Positions 35,592 through 42,465 of a stretch of 64,000 nucleotides of DNA are shown one piece after another; position 1 is the stretch's first letter, and the number at the start of each line of letters is the position of its first letter. A model generated the notes under the pieces. That model did no database searches. It had not been told where the DNA came from and was given only the letters and a program-made list of their open reading frames with translations. The translations under genes were made by a program, and so were the position numbers. Origin of the DNA: Bradyrhizobium erythrophlei (GTDB lineage: Bacteria; Pseudomonadota; Alphaproteobacteria; Rhizobiales; Xanthobacteraceae); contig FSRD01000001.1 of the NCBI GenBank assembly GCA_900129675.1, positions 6,375,501 to 6,439,500 of the forward strand. The letters run 5' to 3'.

Positions 35592-36314
35592 ATGGAAGAA
35601 GCCGCCGAACTCGCCAACTATCTGCCACTCTCCTTCAAGACCCCGAAGGAGCAAGAATACATTGAGTTCCTCTGGGATGCTTTCGAGACGAACTACACCA
35701 ACGGCAAATACCAGTTCGCCTTCCTCGCCTACCACATGCTCACGATGAGCTTCGTCTATTTCAACATCTGGCAGATCAAGCAGACGGAGCCGGGCGACTT
35801 CGAGAAAGGCCTCATCGGATTTGGGCGCGACGAGAAGGCCTTGACCGAGGCTACTTCGCCATTTGCGTTCAGCATTGTCCCTGAACGCACGATGCTGCGC
35901 TTCCTAAAGCTTATCGCCTGCGACAATGGAAAGATTGGCACCTACGTTAAACTAGTGGACGACCGCAACAATTCCGCTCACCCAAATGGCAACATCTATT
36001 TCAGTACCCAAGCTGCAGTGGACATCAAGATAGCCGAGATTCTCCGAGTGGTGGACGAGATCCAGGCGCATTCAAGACCAGTAATCGAGAGGTGCTACCG
36101 CGAATTTCTACTTAAGAGTCACGATCCTGATGAACGCGAGTATTCCGGAGCCAACGATCAGATTCGCGAGGCGTTGATCCACGCAAATTATATGTCTCAA
36201 AAGGACATCGCATTTTGCCTTTTGCATGATTTGAAGGATCTTCGCGGGCGTGCCGAATTCCCCAACGTTGAGACGCTTCACCAAGAACTCTGCGCGGCCT
36301 ACAGAGACGCTTGA
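35592..36314 (+). CDS. HEPN-motif protein, last gene of the restriction operon
   Basis: 240 residues starting 8 bases after hsdMS, so surely co-transcribed. Largely helical. DDRNNSAHPNG (about 123-133) contains R-x4-H in the form RNNSAH, the catalytic signature of HEPN ribonucleases. The N-terminal helices include QFAFLAYHMLTMSFVYFNIW. HEPN nucleases linked to restriction systems (for example PrrC and RloC) cut tRNA when restriction is blocked by phage; a similar backup is an attractive inference here. No NTPase domain is fused to it, unlike PrrC. Confidence 0.6.
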   Translation: MEEAAELANYLPLSFKTPKEQEYIEFLWDAFETNYTNGKYQFAFLAYHMLTMSFVYFNIWQIKQTEPGDFEKGLIGFGRDEKALTEATSPFAFSIVPERTMLRFLKLIACDNGKIGTYVKLVDDRNNSAHPNGNIYFSTQAAVDIKIAEILRVVDEIQAHSRPVIERCYREFLLKSHDPDEREYSGANDQIREALIHANYMSQKDIAFCLLHDLKDLRGRAEFPNVETLHQELCAAYRDA

Positions 36315-36482
36315 TTGGCGACAGCAACGAAATCGAATCTGTTGGCTAACGAACCTCAAAACCAGTAATCATTTCTTGCTCCGATCATTTTGAGAACGTC
36401 GCGGCGGCTGGAAGGAGTTGGCCAACCGCCGCGACTGCCACCGTCGCCTCGCGCCATGGGAATCGAGGCCGCGGTGATTCAT

Positions 36483-37133
36483 TTACGCAGCCTTCGTGGT
36501 CGTGATTTCCACCGGCTCACCAAACCAATAGCGGGACTCGCTCGTCGCCAGTGGCTCTTTTTTCATCTCATCGAAAACAGCGTTCGGAAAAACGCGGTCG
36601 AACAGTTTTGGGCAAGCCGCCCTGACGCGCCTATTACCCAGCGCACTGTCAAAATTTGTTGTGAGGTGCGTGTTGTGCGGTATCACGTCCATATCGACAA
36701 TTGCGCGGCCCAATTTTTCGTATTGTTGATAGAGGCCGGCAAGGGCTTCAATCGCCTGGTCGAGCTGGCCTGCCAGGTCGACCCTCTGCCTTTTTAGAAT
36801 GTCCGTCTCGAATTTCGCGAGGTTGCTCCGGGCCACCTTGACTTCGCGTTCGGCTTCGACCAACCGCTCGTTGGCCTCGATCAGCGCGCTGGCGAAATCT
36901 TTGAGATCACCAGTAGCGAGCTCATGTTCGGCGCGCGCCTTGGCGATTGATTCTGTCGCGGCCGTATTGCCCAATGACGCATTCAACGCGAACTGTTTCC
37001 GGAGGGCCTCCGCCTTGGTGCGTCGAGAATTTGCATCTGCAATCTTGGCTTCGATGGCTTTTATGTTTGATCGCCAACTTTCGGCGGTGTGGGACTTGTC
37101 AGTGATGGCTTTTTCTAATTCCGCTTTTGACAT
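36483..37133 (-). CDS. Coiled-coil protein in the packaging module
   Basis: 216 residues from ATG 37133 (GGAGC upstream); a longer frame to 37235 overlaps the neighbour and has no site. Residues 1-130 are a long coiled coil rich in Ala, Glu and Lys (KAELEKAITDKSHTAESWRS, RLVEAEREVKVARSNLAKFE). The C-terminal part, about 150-216, is globular (VRAACPKLFDRVFPNAVFDE). It resembles unnamed phage proteins near terminases. Function unknown. It ends the leftward packaging module. Confidence 0.6.
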   Translation of the reverse strand: MSKAELEKAITDKSHTAESWRSNIKAIEAKIADANSRRTKAEALRKQFALNASLGNTAATESIAKARAEHELATGDLKDFASALIEANERLVEAEREVKVARSNLAKFETDILKRQRVDLAGQLDQAIEALAGLYQQYEKLGRAIVDMDVIPHNTHLTTNFDSALGNRRVRAACPKLFDRVFPNAVFDEMKKEPLATSESRYWFGEPVEITTTKAA

Positions 37134-37155
37134 GATCGTGCTCCGTTGTTTTTGG

Positions 37156-37515
37156 TTAGTGCATCGGGCCATTGCGATGTTGCGAAATCCAAAACGTCGG
37201 CGAACGCCCCGGTACCAGCGGATGGGCTGCGACATTGATGGTGAAAGTTTGCGTGGCGACGGCCGTCGCCGAGATCACCGCGCTGACCGTGACCGTGATG
37301 GTCCCAGGCGTGGGCCCGGTCGTGATTCGCCCCGCGTGACAATCCGGCGGCGTCTCGAGCACGCCGATGCCATGCGGCGCCGGCAGCCCGGCGGCATCGT
37401 GATGCGTCAACGTCCAGGTCGGCTTTGAGACGAGCGGGAAATCGCTGCCGTCCAAGGCCTCAAGGTCGAGGTGGTAGACCCGCTTGCTGTTCACCCATTG
37501 CACAAATTCGGTCAT
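37156..37515 (-). CDS. Small protein with an Ig-like beta domain
   Basis: 119 residues. The C-terminal half is a run of short beta strands (PGTITVTVSAVISATAVATQ, TFTINVAAHPLVPG) typical of bacterial Ig-like domains found on phage structural proteins. The N-terminal half starts MTEFVQWVNSKRVYHLDLEA. It could be a decoration-type protein or a host-binding accessory. It lies 15 bases from the next gene, in the same leftward series. Confidence 0.55.
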   Translation of the reverse strand: MTEFVQWVNSKRVYHLDLEALDGSDFPLVSKPTWTLTHHDAAGLPAPHGIGVLETPPDCHAGRITTGPTPGTITVTVSAVISATAVATQTFTINVAAHPLVPGRSPTFWISQHRNGPMH

Positions 37516-37530
37516 CCAAAATTCTCCTAA

Positions 37531-37737
37531 TCATCGGCCCATGAGGCCTTCATTAGCTGCGTCGATTCTCTCGATGGGCGCGCCGAGCTTTTCAAGCAGG
37601 CTGATCTCATCGGGATCCGTCACGATTTTGTCTTTCGAAAATTCGCGCCATAAGTGCTGGCCGCGATCGGGGGCGTAGTCGACAAAACGGGCGAGCAGGC
37701 GGAGGGCGTACCGTTGCTTCGTGTTCATCTCTGTCAT
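37531..37737 (-). CDS. Small phage-like hypothetical protein
   Basis: 68 residues, helical and charged (NTKQRYALRLLARFVDYAPD). The start ATG overlaps the TGA of the preceding gene by four bases (ATGA), so translation is coupled. Family not recognised. Confidence 0.55.
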   Translation of the reverse strand: MTEMNTKQRYALRLLARFVDYAPDRGQHLWREFSKDKIVTDPDEISLLEKLGAPIERIDAANEGLMGR

Positions 37738-37925
37738 CCGAATTTCCTTTTGTGGTCTGCGAGGAACGCCTGCCGCTCGGCCTCGGTCATGTCTTTCGCC
37801 ATCTTCGGCTGCGGGGCATCATCGGCCGGCAGTGGCGGCTCATCAGCTGCTTTCCCGCCGCTCTTGATGATGGCGGCCAGTGCCACTGCCCGTTCGGCTT
37901 CAGTCATTTCGGAAGCGCGTTTCAT
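37734..37925 (-). CDS. Small phage-like hypothetical protein
   Basis: 63 residues from ATG 37925, which overlaps the TGA of the terminase nuclease gene (ATGA). Two similar short helices recur: MTEAERAVALAAI and MTEAERQAFLADH. The upstream GTG start at 37985 would overlap the terminase gene by 64 bases and is less likely. Function unknown. Confidence 0.55.
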   Translation of the reverse strand: MKRASEMTEAERAVALAAIIKSGGKAADEPPLPADDAPQPKMAKDMTEAERQAFLADHKRKFG

Positions 37926-38665
37926 CGCTCTATCCAGTTCATGTAAAAGCTTTGGGTTTTGGTGATATGCTTGCGCGCTCGCCACACGGCGATCGCCAGC
38001 GCCAGCACCAAGTCATCGTGTCGGCCTTCGCGGGCGTTGAACGTCAAGTGTCCGCTCTCGGTATATTTCACGCGGAAGTCCTGCAGCTCGCGCACCAGCT
38101 CGGCGGCCTCCGGCAACTCTTTTTGAATGTGCAGCCGGCCCTCATGGAGCAACGCCTGAAGCGCGGAGACCAGTGTCATCTTCGGCACCCTGTGAATGTC
38201 GCCTTCGCGGGTCTCATTGTCGCCGCCGGTGATCATCACGCCCGCAAAGCTCAATCCCGCCGCCGAGAACATGTCCGCAACCGGCCGGCCGACGCCGGTC
38301 TGGTCGATCGCCATGTCGATCTGGCCGCACCATATCGGGCGCTGAAGGAGCTGGCTGACGTGGCTGACGATGCTTGGATACGTGGTGCCGAGTGGAAGGC
38401 GTTCGAGGAAGCCACATTGGAAAATCGCTGGCTTTTCGTCCTTCCATACCGGCGCTCGACCCAAGATGTCTTGCGCCAAAAGGAAGCGAACCCGCCGCAC
38501 CACAGTGACCGCGCTCGGGTCGTGGCTTTGGCCCAAGTCGAGCCCAAGAAAATACCGAACCTCTTCCTTTCGCACTTGGGCGGAATGGTCGAAGGTCGGG
38601 CGCTTGGCAACGTCAGGCGTGGGACGCCGGGCAACAACCTCAAATGAAGGGGCGAAAATCATCAC
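37922..38665 (-). CDS. Terminase large subunit, nuclease half
   Basis: 247 residues. An RNase H-like nuclease fold: YFLGLDLGQSHDPSAVTVV (about 38-56) carries the first acidic site, IDMAIDQTGVGRPVADMF the second and EGRHDDLVLALAIAVW (about 215-230) the third. This is the C-terminal domain of phage terminase large subunits, which cuts DNA during packaging. It begins inside the end of the ATPase gene (26-base overlap, different frame). Either a real two-gene arrangement or a split of one ancestral gene by a frameshift. Confidence 0.8.
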   Translation of the reverse strand: MMIFAPSFEVVARRPTPDVAKRPTFDHSAQVRKEEVRYFLGLDLGQSHDPSAVTVVRRVRFLLAQDILGRAPVWKDEKPAIFQCGFLERLPLGTTYPSIVSHVSQLLQRPIWCGQIDMAIDQTGVGRPVADMFSAAGLSFAGVMITGGDNETREGDIHRVPKMTLVSALQALLHEGRLHIQKELPEAAELVRELQDFRVKYTESGHLTFNAREGRHDDLVLALAIAVWRARKHITKTQSFYMNWIER

Positions 38666-39416
38666 GTAGTGCCATTTCGATTAAGACTGTTGAAAACGCG
38701 CTGGTGTTCTGGTCGACAAATTGGATTTCGTATTCCTGCGAATAGAGCAGCGGGCCAAGGGCCTGCAGTTCTTCCGCCAAAAACGCCGGTGCGATGCGCG
38801 CGCAATCGACACCCTTGACCGAGAACCGCGCCCAGTCCTCGCCACGTTCCCATTGTTCGTAGTACCAGCCTCTTTTCCCTGCGGGTGTCGATAACGCGAT
38901 GAACCGGCCGGACGTCGTCGCCAGCATCGGGCGAACGCTGGCCAGCAGCTCGTCCGGAACGCGGGCGGCCTCGTCCATGATGACCAACGTGGCAGCGCTG
39001 TAACCGCGGACAGTCTTCTCTGAGCCCGGCAGGCTGATGATGCGCGAGCCGTTTGCGAGCTCCATGCGCGTCAAGCTTTCCTGTTCGGCAGCCGGCGCGC
39101 CAGGCAGTTTCTCCCAGAAGCCGTGTATCTTCTTGAACAGCTCGGTCGACTGCGGCTGGCTTGGCGAGATCACCACCACCATGGCCGGCGCGCCGTACAA
39201 AGCCTCGTGCAAGGCCACAATGGCGGTGATGGTGCTTTTTCCCCATTGACGGCAGCAGCAGACCAGCGTCTTTCGCGCCGTCGTTGTGAGCAATTGGGAC
39301 TGGGTGGCGTCCGGGACGATGCCGCAATCCCGCGCCAGAATGCAGGGATCGAGCGCCCGCGCGAAGTCGCGGCCGAGACTGATACGCATGCGGACCTCCG
39401 TCGATACGCGGCTCAC
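38640..39416 (-). CDS. Terminase large subunit, ATPase half
   Basis: 258 residues; GTG 39416 overlaps the small-terminase TGA by four bases (GTGA), and ATG 39389 is an alternative. A packaging ATPase: Walker A VCCCRQWGKSTITA (about 50-63), Walker B LVIMDEAARVPDEL and the coupling motif FIALSTPAGKRGWYYEQWER. It stops soon after FVDQNTSAFSTVLIEMALRD, exactly where a full-length terminase would lead into the nuclease. Two copies of GCATGCGGACCTCCGTCGA around the start (near 39386 and 39419) show a small local duplication. Confidence 0.8.
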   Translation of the reverse strand: MSRVSTEVRMRISLGRDFARALDPCILARDCGIVPDATQSQLLTTTARKTLVCCCRQWGKSTITAIVALHEALYGAPAMVVVISPSQPQSTELFKKIHGFWEKLPGAPAAEQESLTRMELANGSRIISLPGSEKTVRGYSAATLVIMDEAARVPDELLASVRPMLATTSGRFIALSTPAGKRGWYYEQWERGEDWARFSVKGVDCARIAPAFLAEELQALGPLLYSQEYEIQFVDQNTSAFSTVLIEMALRDDFRPFI

Positions 39417-40051
39417 TGCGCATGCGGACCTCCGTCGACGACGACATGCTGCTGCGGGATAGCGTCCATGGTTCGCAGGGGCGGGCGCTGAGCGGCCTGT
39501 TCCTCAACCTGATGCAGGGTAGCCGCCACGGCGCGGCGCGCCTCTCCGTAAGGCTGCAAAGCCCGCAGGAGGGCCGCCCGCAGGTCGAGATATTCGGGCG
39601 TGATCAGGATCGAGATCGTTGTCTGGGTCGAGTGCGAGGCGAATTCTCCGAGATATTTGCCGACGAGCTCGAGGTTGCGGTGGATGCCGCTCGCCAGCTG
39701 CGCGACCAGGCCAAACTGCTCGATTTCCAAGGCGGCATCTTGCGCGAGCAGCAGCCGTGCACGTTGTGCGGCGAGGTTGCTGAGCAGCCCTTCAGACTCG
39801 TCGATCCGCAGTTTTTCCAGATCTTCAGCGGGTCGCAGCGCGTGCCCGGCCAGTGCGGCCTTGAGCTGCGGCGGCAATTTGCGCTTGTGGCGGAAGGCCG
39901 CCGTTGTGCTCACGCCATATTTCTTGGCAATCCGCGCCAAGGGCCGCCCAAGCGCGAGATCACGCTCGATCCGTGCGCGGTCAACGTGCTCTGTGATCGT
40001 GGATTTGAAAACTCGTTTAGCGCGAGGGCGCCGGTCTCTGCCGCGAGCCAT
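39413..40051 (-). CDS. Terminase small subunit-like DNA-binding protein
   Basis: 212 residues. A basic start (MARGRDRRPRAKRVFKS) and a helix-turn-helix at about 25-60 (RIERDLALGRPLARIAKKYG, VSTTAAFRHKRKLP) are followed by an oligomerisation-type helical region and a Gln/Pro-rich tail. Position directly before the ATPase gene with a four-base overlap fits the small terminase that picks the packaging site. In PICI satellites the small terminase is what redirects packaging to satellite DNA. The DNA it recognises may lie just upstream, where repeats and G-rich iterations occur. Confidence 0.7.
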   Translation of the reverse strand: MARGRDRRPRAKRVFKSTITEHVDRARIERDLALGRPLARIAKKYGVSTTAAFRHKRKLPPQLKAALAGHALRPAEDLEKLRIDESEGLLSNLAAQRARLLLAQDAALEIEQFGLVAQLASGIHRNLELVGKYLGEFASHSTQTTISILITPEYLDLRAALLRALQPYGEARRAVAATLHQVEEQAAQRPPLRTMDAIPQQHVVVDGGPHAQ

Positions 40052-40073
40052 TTGCGTGTAAAATCCTGCTACG

Positions 40074-40091
40074 GGTTACCCACTTGTTACC
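40074..40091. promoter_or_regulatory. Paired GTTACCC motifs before the packaging operon
   Basis: GTTACCC at 40074-40080 and 40085-40091, the inverse of GGGTAAC found in pairs at both ends of the element. They lie 22-40 bases upstream of the small-terminase start, in promoter position for the leftward operon. Confidence 0.45.
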
Positions 40092-40212
40092 CCAAAATCC
40101 AAAATCTTCCAAACCAAACGCAGGAAACGCCTGCAAACGCTAACATTCTAGAACATTGAGCAACAGCTTAAGAAGCTGATGCCAGCGAAATTGAGGACGA
40201 TGGATGCGAAGC

Positions 40213-40602
40213 GAATCACCGCGAGCGCCAGCGATGGCCGGGATGGCCGTCGAAATCCGTTGCGGAGGTGAAAAAAACAGCGTTGCGCCATGCGCGGCGG
40301 GTTTGGCCGCGGTCGACCACACCCGGAATCCGCCGCAACGGCGCAGCGAGCCAGGCAGACCGCAATGGCCGCGCGCGTTCGTTGCGGGAGGTCGAGCTGT
40401 GGTCGCCGAATCACCGCGAGCGCCAGCGATGGCCGGGATGGCCGTCGAAATCCGTTGCGGAGGTGAAAAAAACAGCGTTGCGCCATGCGCGGCGGGTTTG
40501 GCCGCGGTCGACCACACCCGGAATCCGCCGCAACGGCGCAGCGAGCCAGGCAGACCGCAATGGCCGCGCGCGTTCGTTGCGGGAGGTCGAGCTGTGGTCG
40601 CG
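40213..40602. repeat. Perfect 195-bp tandem duplication
   Basis: Copy one begins GAATCACCGCGAGCGCCAGC at 40213 and copy two at 40408, reading identically to about 40600. The length is a multiple of three and all frames on the lower strand are open, but the products look like noise. It is probably a recent duplication; it sits between the packaging operon and the G-rich iterations. Confidence 0.8.
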
Positions 40603-40710
40603 AACCGTAATTCCTAGCAGTGCCGAAATTCAAGTCTTCCAGGATTCCGCTAAGTCTATCGAGAGGGTTTTCGCACCCGTAGCGCCAGCGAAGGGTCGGA
40701 AACCCGGCTT

Positions 40711-40845
40711 CCAACCGTAGGGGGGTATGGGGGGGTTGGAACACAGGGGGTTGGAAGCGGTTGGAAGCCGTTGGAAGGCGGGTTGGCATGGCGGTTGGAA
40801 GCGGTTGGCATAGGAATATTTTCGGTCCGAAGGCGGTTGGTACCC
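40711..40845. repeat. Iterated GGTTGGAAGC block with G-runs
   Basis: At least eight copies of GGTTGG(A/C/T)A-type units at 10-12 base steps between 40735 and 40843, preceded by runs of six, seven and five G (40720-40750) that could form a quadruplex on the upper strand. Helically phased iterations of this kind mark replication origins and packaging sites. Confidence 0.6.
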
Positions 40846-40876
40846 CATCGTGGTACCGCTGCGGCATTCGCACTAC

Positions 40877-41014
40877 TCACACCCGGTTGCTGAAAAGCCA
40901 TTGGTTCACCACCTCTGCGAGTTGTTTCCGTCCATGGTGAGCTACTTTCAACGGCGTCTTGGCATGAAGGGCGGCGATGACTTCAATCTGCTTTTCGCGG
41001 GGAAGTACGTTCAT
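40877..41014 (-). pseudogene. IS1-type transposase N-terminal remnant
   Basis: ATG 41014 opens MNVLPREKQIEVIAALHAKT, which matches the usual first residues of IS1-like insertion proteins (MN-LP-EK-x-x-I-x-AL). The similarity ends after about 17 residues and the frame stops at 40877. A frame open back to 41272 runs through the tRNA and is not meaningful. Likely insertion-sequence debris, though a short host gene with a chance match is possible. Confidence 0.35.
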
Positions 41015-41177
41015 GAGGGCGCAATCCTCTAAAGTGTTAGGGGATTGGCCCGTCGTGACTCTGGCAAAACGCTCTGCAAAGCGTATATTACTCTGATGGT
41101 CATTCGCTTCGGGGCGCAATCCCGGGGTGTATGATCGGGGCCGTTGCGGCTGCAACCACAGCTGTCCCACTAGTTTG

Positions 41178-41278
41178 CGGAGGTGATAGGATTCGAACCT
41201 ACGGAGCCCTGACGCCGCGAAGCTTGGGAGCCCTCCGGAGTGTAAATCCGGTGCATTAAGCCACTCTGCCACACCTCC
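41178..41278 (-). tRNA. Serine-type tRNA body with UAC (valine) anticodon
   Basis: 101 nt, no encoded CCA. Acceptor GGAGGTG / CACCTCC, D-arm GCAGAGTGGCTTAATGC, anticodon stem CCGGA / TCCGG with loop TTTACAC (anticodon UAC), T-arm GTAGG-TTCGAAT-CCTAT, discriminator G. The D-arm, the first half of the anticodon arm (GCACCGG) and discriminator G match bacterial tRNA-Ser, and the long variable arm (about 32 nt, longer than the usual 16-21) is a class II feature. SerRS reads the variable arm, not the anticodon, so serine charging and GUA decoding are predicted. It could instead be a degenerate tRNA. A bidirectional terminator lies 10 bases upstream. Confidence 0.7.
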
Positions 41279-41288
41279 GTGGCGAAAG

Positions 41289-41324
41289 AAAACCCGTTTA
41301 ATCTGAAAAGGTTAGACGGGTTTT
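41289..41324. terminator. Bidirectional intrinsic terminator
   Basis: AAAACCCGTTTAATC and GGTTAGACGGGTTTT pair over 15 positions (two G-U) around a six-base loop. T-runs follow on both strands (TTTTT rightward, TTTTCTTT leftward). It separates the tRNA-like gene from the toxin-antitoxin operon. Confidence 0.75.
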
Positions 41325-41344
41325 TAGTGTCTTATTTACACCGT

Positions 41345-41404
41345 ATCGCAAAATTGCGATAAGCTGTCAAGTCCCTACTTGAATTCGAATCGCAAAAATG
41401 TGAT
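41345..41404 (+). promoter_or_regulatory. Twin operators of the toxin-antitoxin operon
   Basis: ATCGCAAAATTGCGAT (41345-41360, perfect palindrome) and ATCGCAAAAATGTGAT (41389-41404, 14 of 16 identical) lie 44 bases apart, about four helical turns, and end 7 bases before the toxin start. Typical of autoregulation by an Xre-type antitoxin dimer. Confidence 0.6.
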
Positions 41405-41411
41405 ATTTGGA

Positions 41412-41804
41412 ATGCCGGTACTTTGGAAGATCCGGTGCTACGTTTCGGCACGAGGAACCGATGAAATTAGAACTTGGCACGACGCCCAGTCCGCGCGTGT
41501 TCGCGCGAAGTTTCGCGGCCGCCTTCGCTTCCTTTCACAAACGCCAAGATCGGGCTGGAAGCGTGAGCCGTTCGACATGCTGCACGGGTACGACATCGGG
41601 GAGATTCGATTCAACGCGGATGGTGTTGAGTATCGACCGTTGGGATTCTTTAGCCCCGGAATGATCTTCACAATCGTCATTTGCGCGACAGAGAAAGGCG
41701 GCAAATTCATTCCTAAAAATGCGCCCGAAATAGCTGAACAGAGAAAAAAGGAAATAGAGTCGGATGTATCCCGTTGTTGCCTCTGGTCACTCCCTTTGGA
41801 GTAA
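41412..41804 (+). CDS. RelE/HigB-type toxin (phage Gp49-like)
   Basis: 130 residues from ATG 41412. The fold of RelE-superfamily mRNA interferases is seen in WHDAQSARVRAKFRGRLRFL, GYDIGEIRFNADGVEYRPLG and GMIFTIVICATEKGGKFIPK, followed by the usual C-terminal helix (NAPEIAEQRKKEIE). Members cut mRNA on the ribosome. Toxin-first order with the Xre gene behind it, overlapping by 41 bases, is the HigBA arrangement. AT-richer than its surroundings, like the two genes after it, which suggests a separate origin. Confidence 0.75.
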   Translation: MPVLWKIRCYVSARGTDEIRTWHDAQSARVRAKFRGRLRFLSQTPRSGWKREPFDMLHGYDIGEIRFNADGVEYRPLGFFSPGMIFTIVICATEKGGKFIPKNAPEIAEQRKKEIESDVSRCCLWSLPLE

Positions 41805-42465
41805 TGAGCTTGTCCGTGATCTCACGGATGAGGAGTTTCGTCATGAGTATATGATGGACCAAGTTAGATCATTTATCGCTTTTCAGATTCGCGCTCTGAG
41901 AGAGCAACCTGGGCGGCGTTGGTCGCAGGGAGATTTGGCAAAAAAATCCGGCAAGACACAAAGTGTTATTTCCCGAATGGAAGACCCTGACTACGGAAAG
42001 CTAAGTCTGCAATCTCTTTTGGAGATTGCCATTGCCTATGATTTGCCGCTGCTCGTGCAATTTGTCGAATGGGATGATTGGTTGGCGCGCATGTCAAATC
42101 TTTCTCCGAGTGCCCTAAGGAAAAGAAGCTTTGACGCAAGCGGGCTTTCTAAGCCAATCACGCAAAGCGAGGCACAGCCAATACCAACAAAGACAATCGG
42201 CTTACCGGCCACAGCTGGCAATCAGGTGGTGCCTTACGGCTTGATGGGTTCAACCATCTCAACGATGGTGGATCTGAATGCTGCTCCGATGGTTGGATAC
42301 ACAGCTAATGCTGGTATGAACAGTTTGCTTACGGCCGCGCAAGTCACCGCTCGAAGCACTAATAGTGGTTCCGACCTTCAAAATACTTCCAGTAATTTTG
42401 GAGATGTAAACCCGACGACGTTACGTGGCATTCAGGAGCAACCGCAGCCGGCGTATGCCCAATGA
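41764..42465 (+). CDS. Xre-type antitoxin with a long tail
   Basis: 233 residues. Helix-turn-helix at about 45-100 (RRWSQGDLAKKSGKTQSVIS, RMEDPDYGKLSLQSLLEIAI), preceded by DEEFRHEYMMDQVRSFIAFQ. Antitoxins of this type are usually about 100 residues; the extra 120 are low-complexity Ser/Thr/Ala/Asn (GNQVVPYGLMGSTISTMVDL), of unknown purpose. Starts inside the toxin gene and ends in an ATGA overlap with the next gene, so three genes are coupled. Expected to bind the twin palindromes upstream and repress. Confidence 0.7.
   Translation: MYPVVASGHSLWSNELVRDLTDEEFRHEYMMDQVRSFIAFQIRALREQPGRRWSQGDLAKKSGKTQSVISRMEDPDYGKLSLQSLLEIAIAYDLPLLVQFVEWDDWLARMSNLSPSALRKRSFDASGLSKPITQSEAQPIPTKTIGLPATAGNQVVPYGLMGSTISTMVDLNAAPMVGYTANAGMNSLLTAAQVTARSTNSGSDLQNTSSNFGDVNPTTLRGIQEQPQPAYAQ

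Noticed and set aside
40711..40845. Iterated GGTTGG block as a CRISPR array
   Set aside because: Unit length is 10-12 bases with no spacers; it is an iteron-like block.
40148..40873. Long leftward frame (241 codons), and rightward frames, across the tandem duplication
   Set aside because: All frames are open because of GC content. The products have odd Cys/Arg/Pro composition, no ribosome site and no domain; the length comes from the duplication.
41178..41278. Upper-strand reading as a tRNA-Tyr (GUA)
   Set aside because: The upper strand does show GTGTAAA in the loop, but it has no proper D-arm, acceptor order or T-loop in that orientation. The lower strand gives the full cloverleaf.
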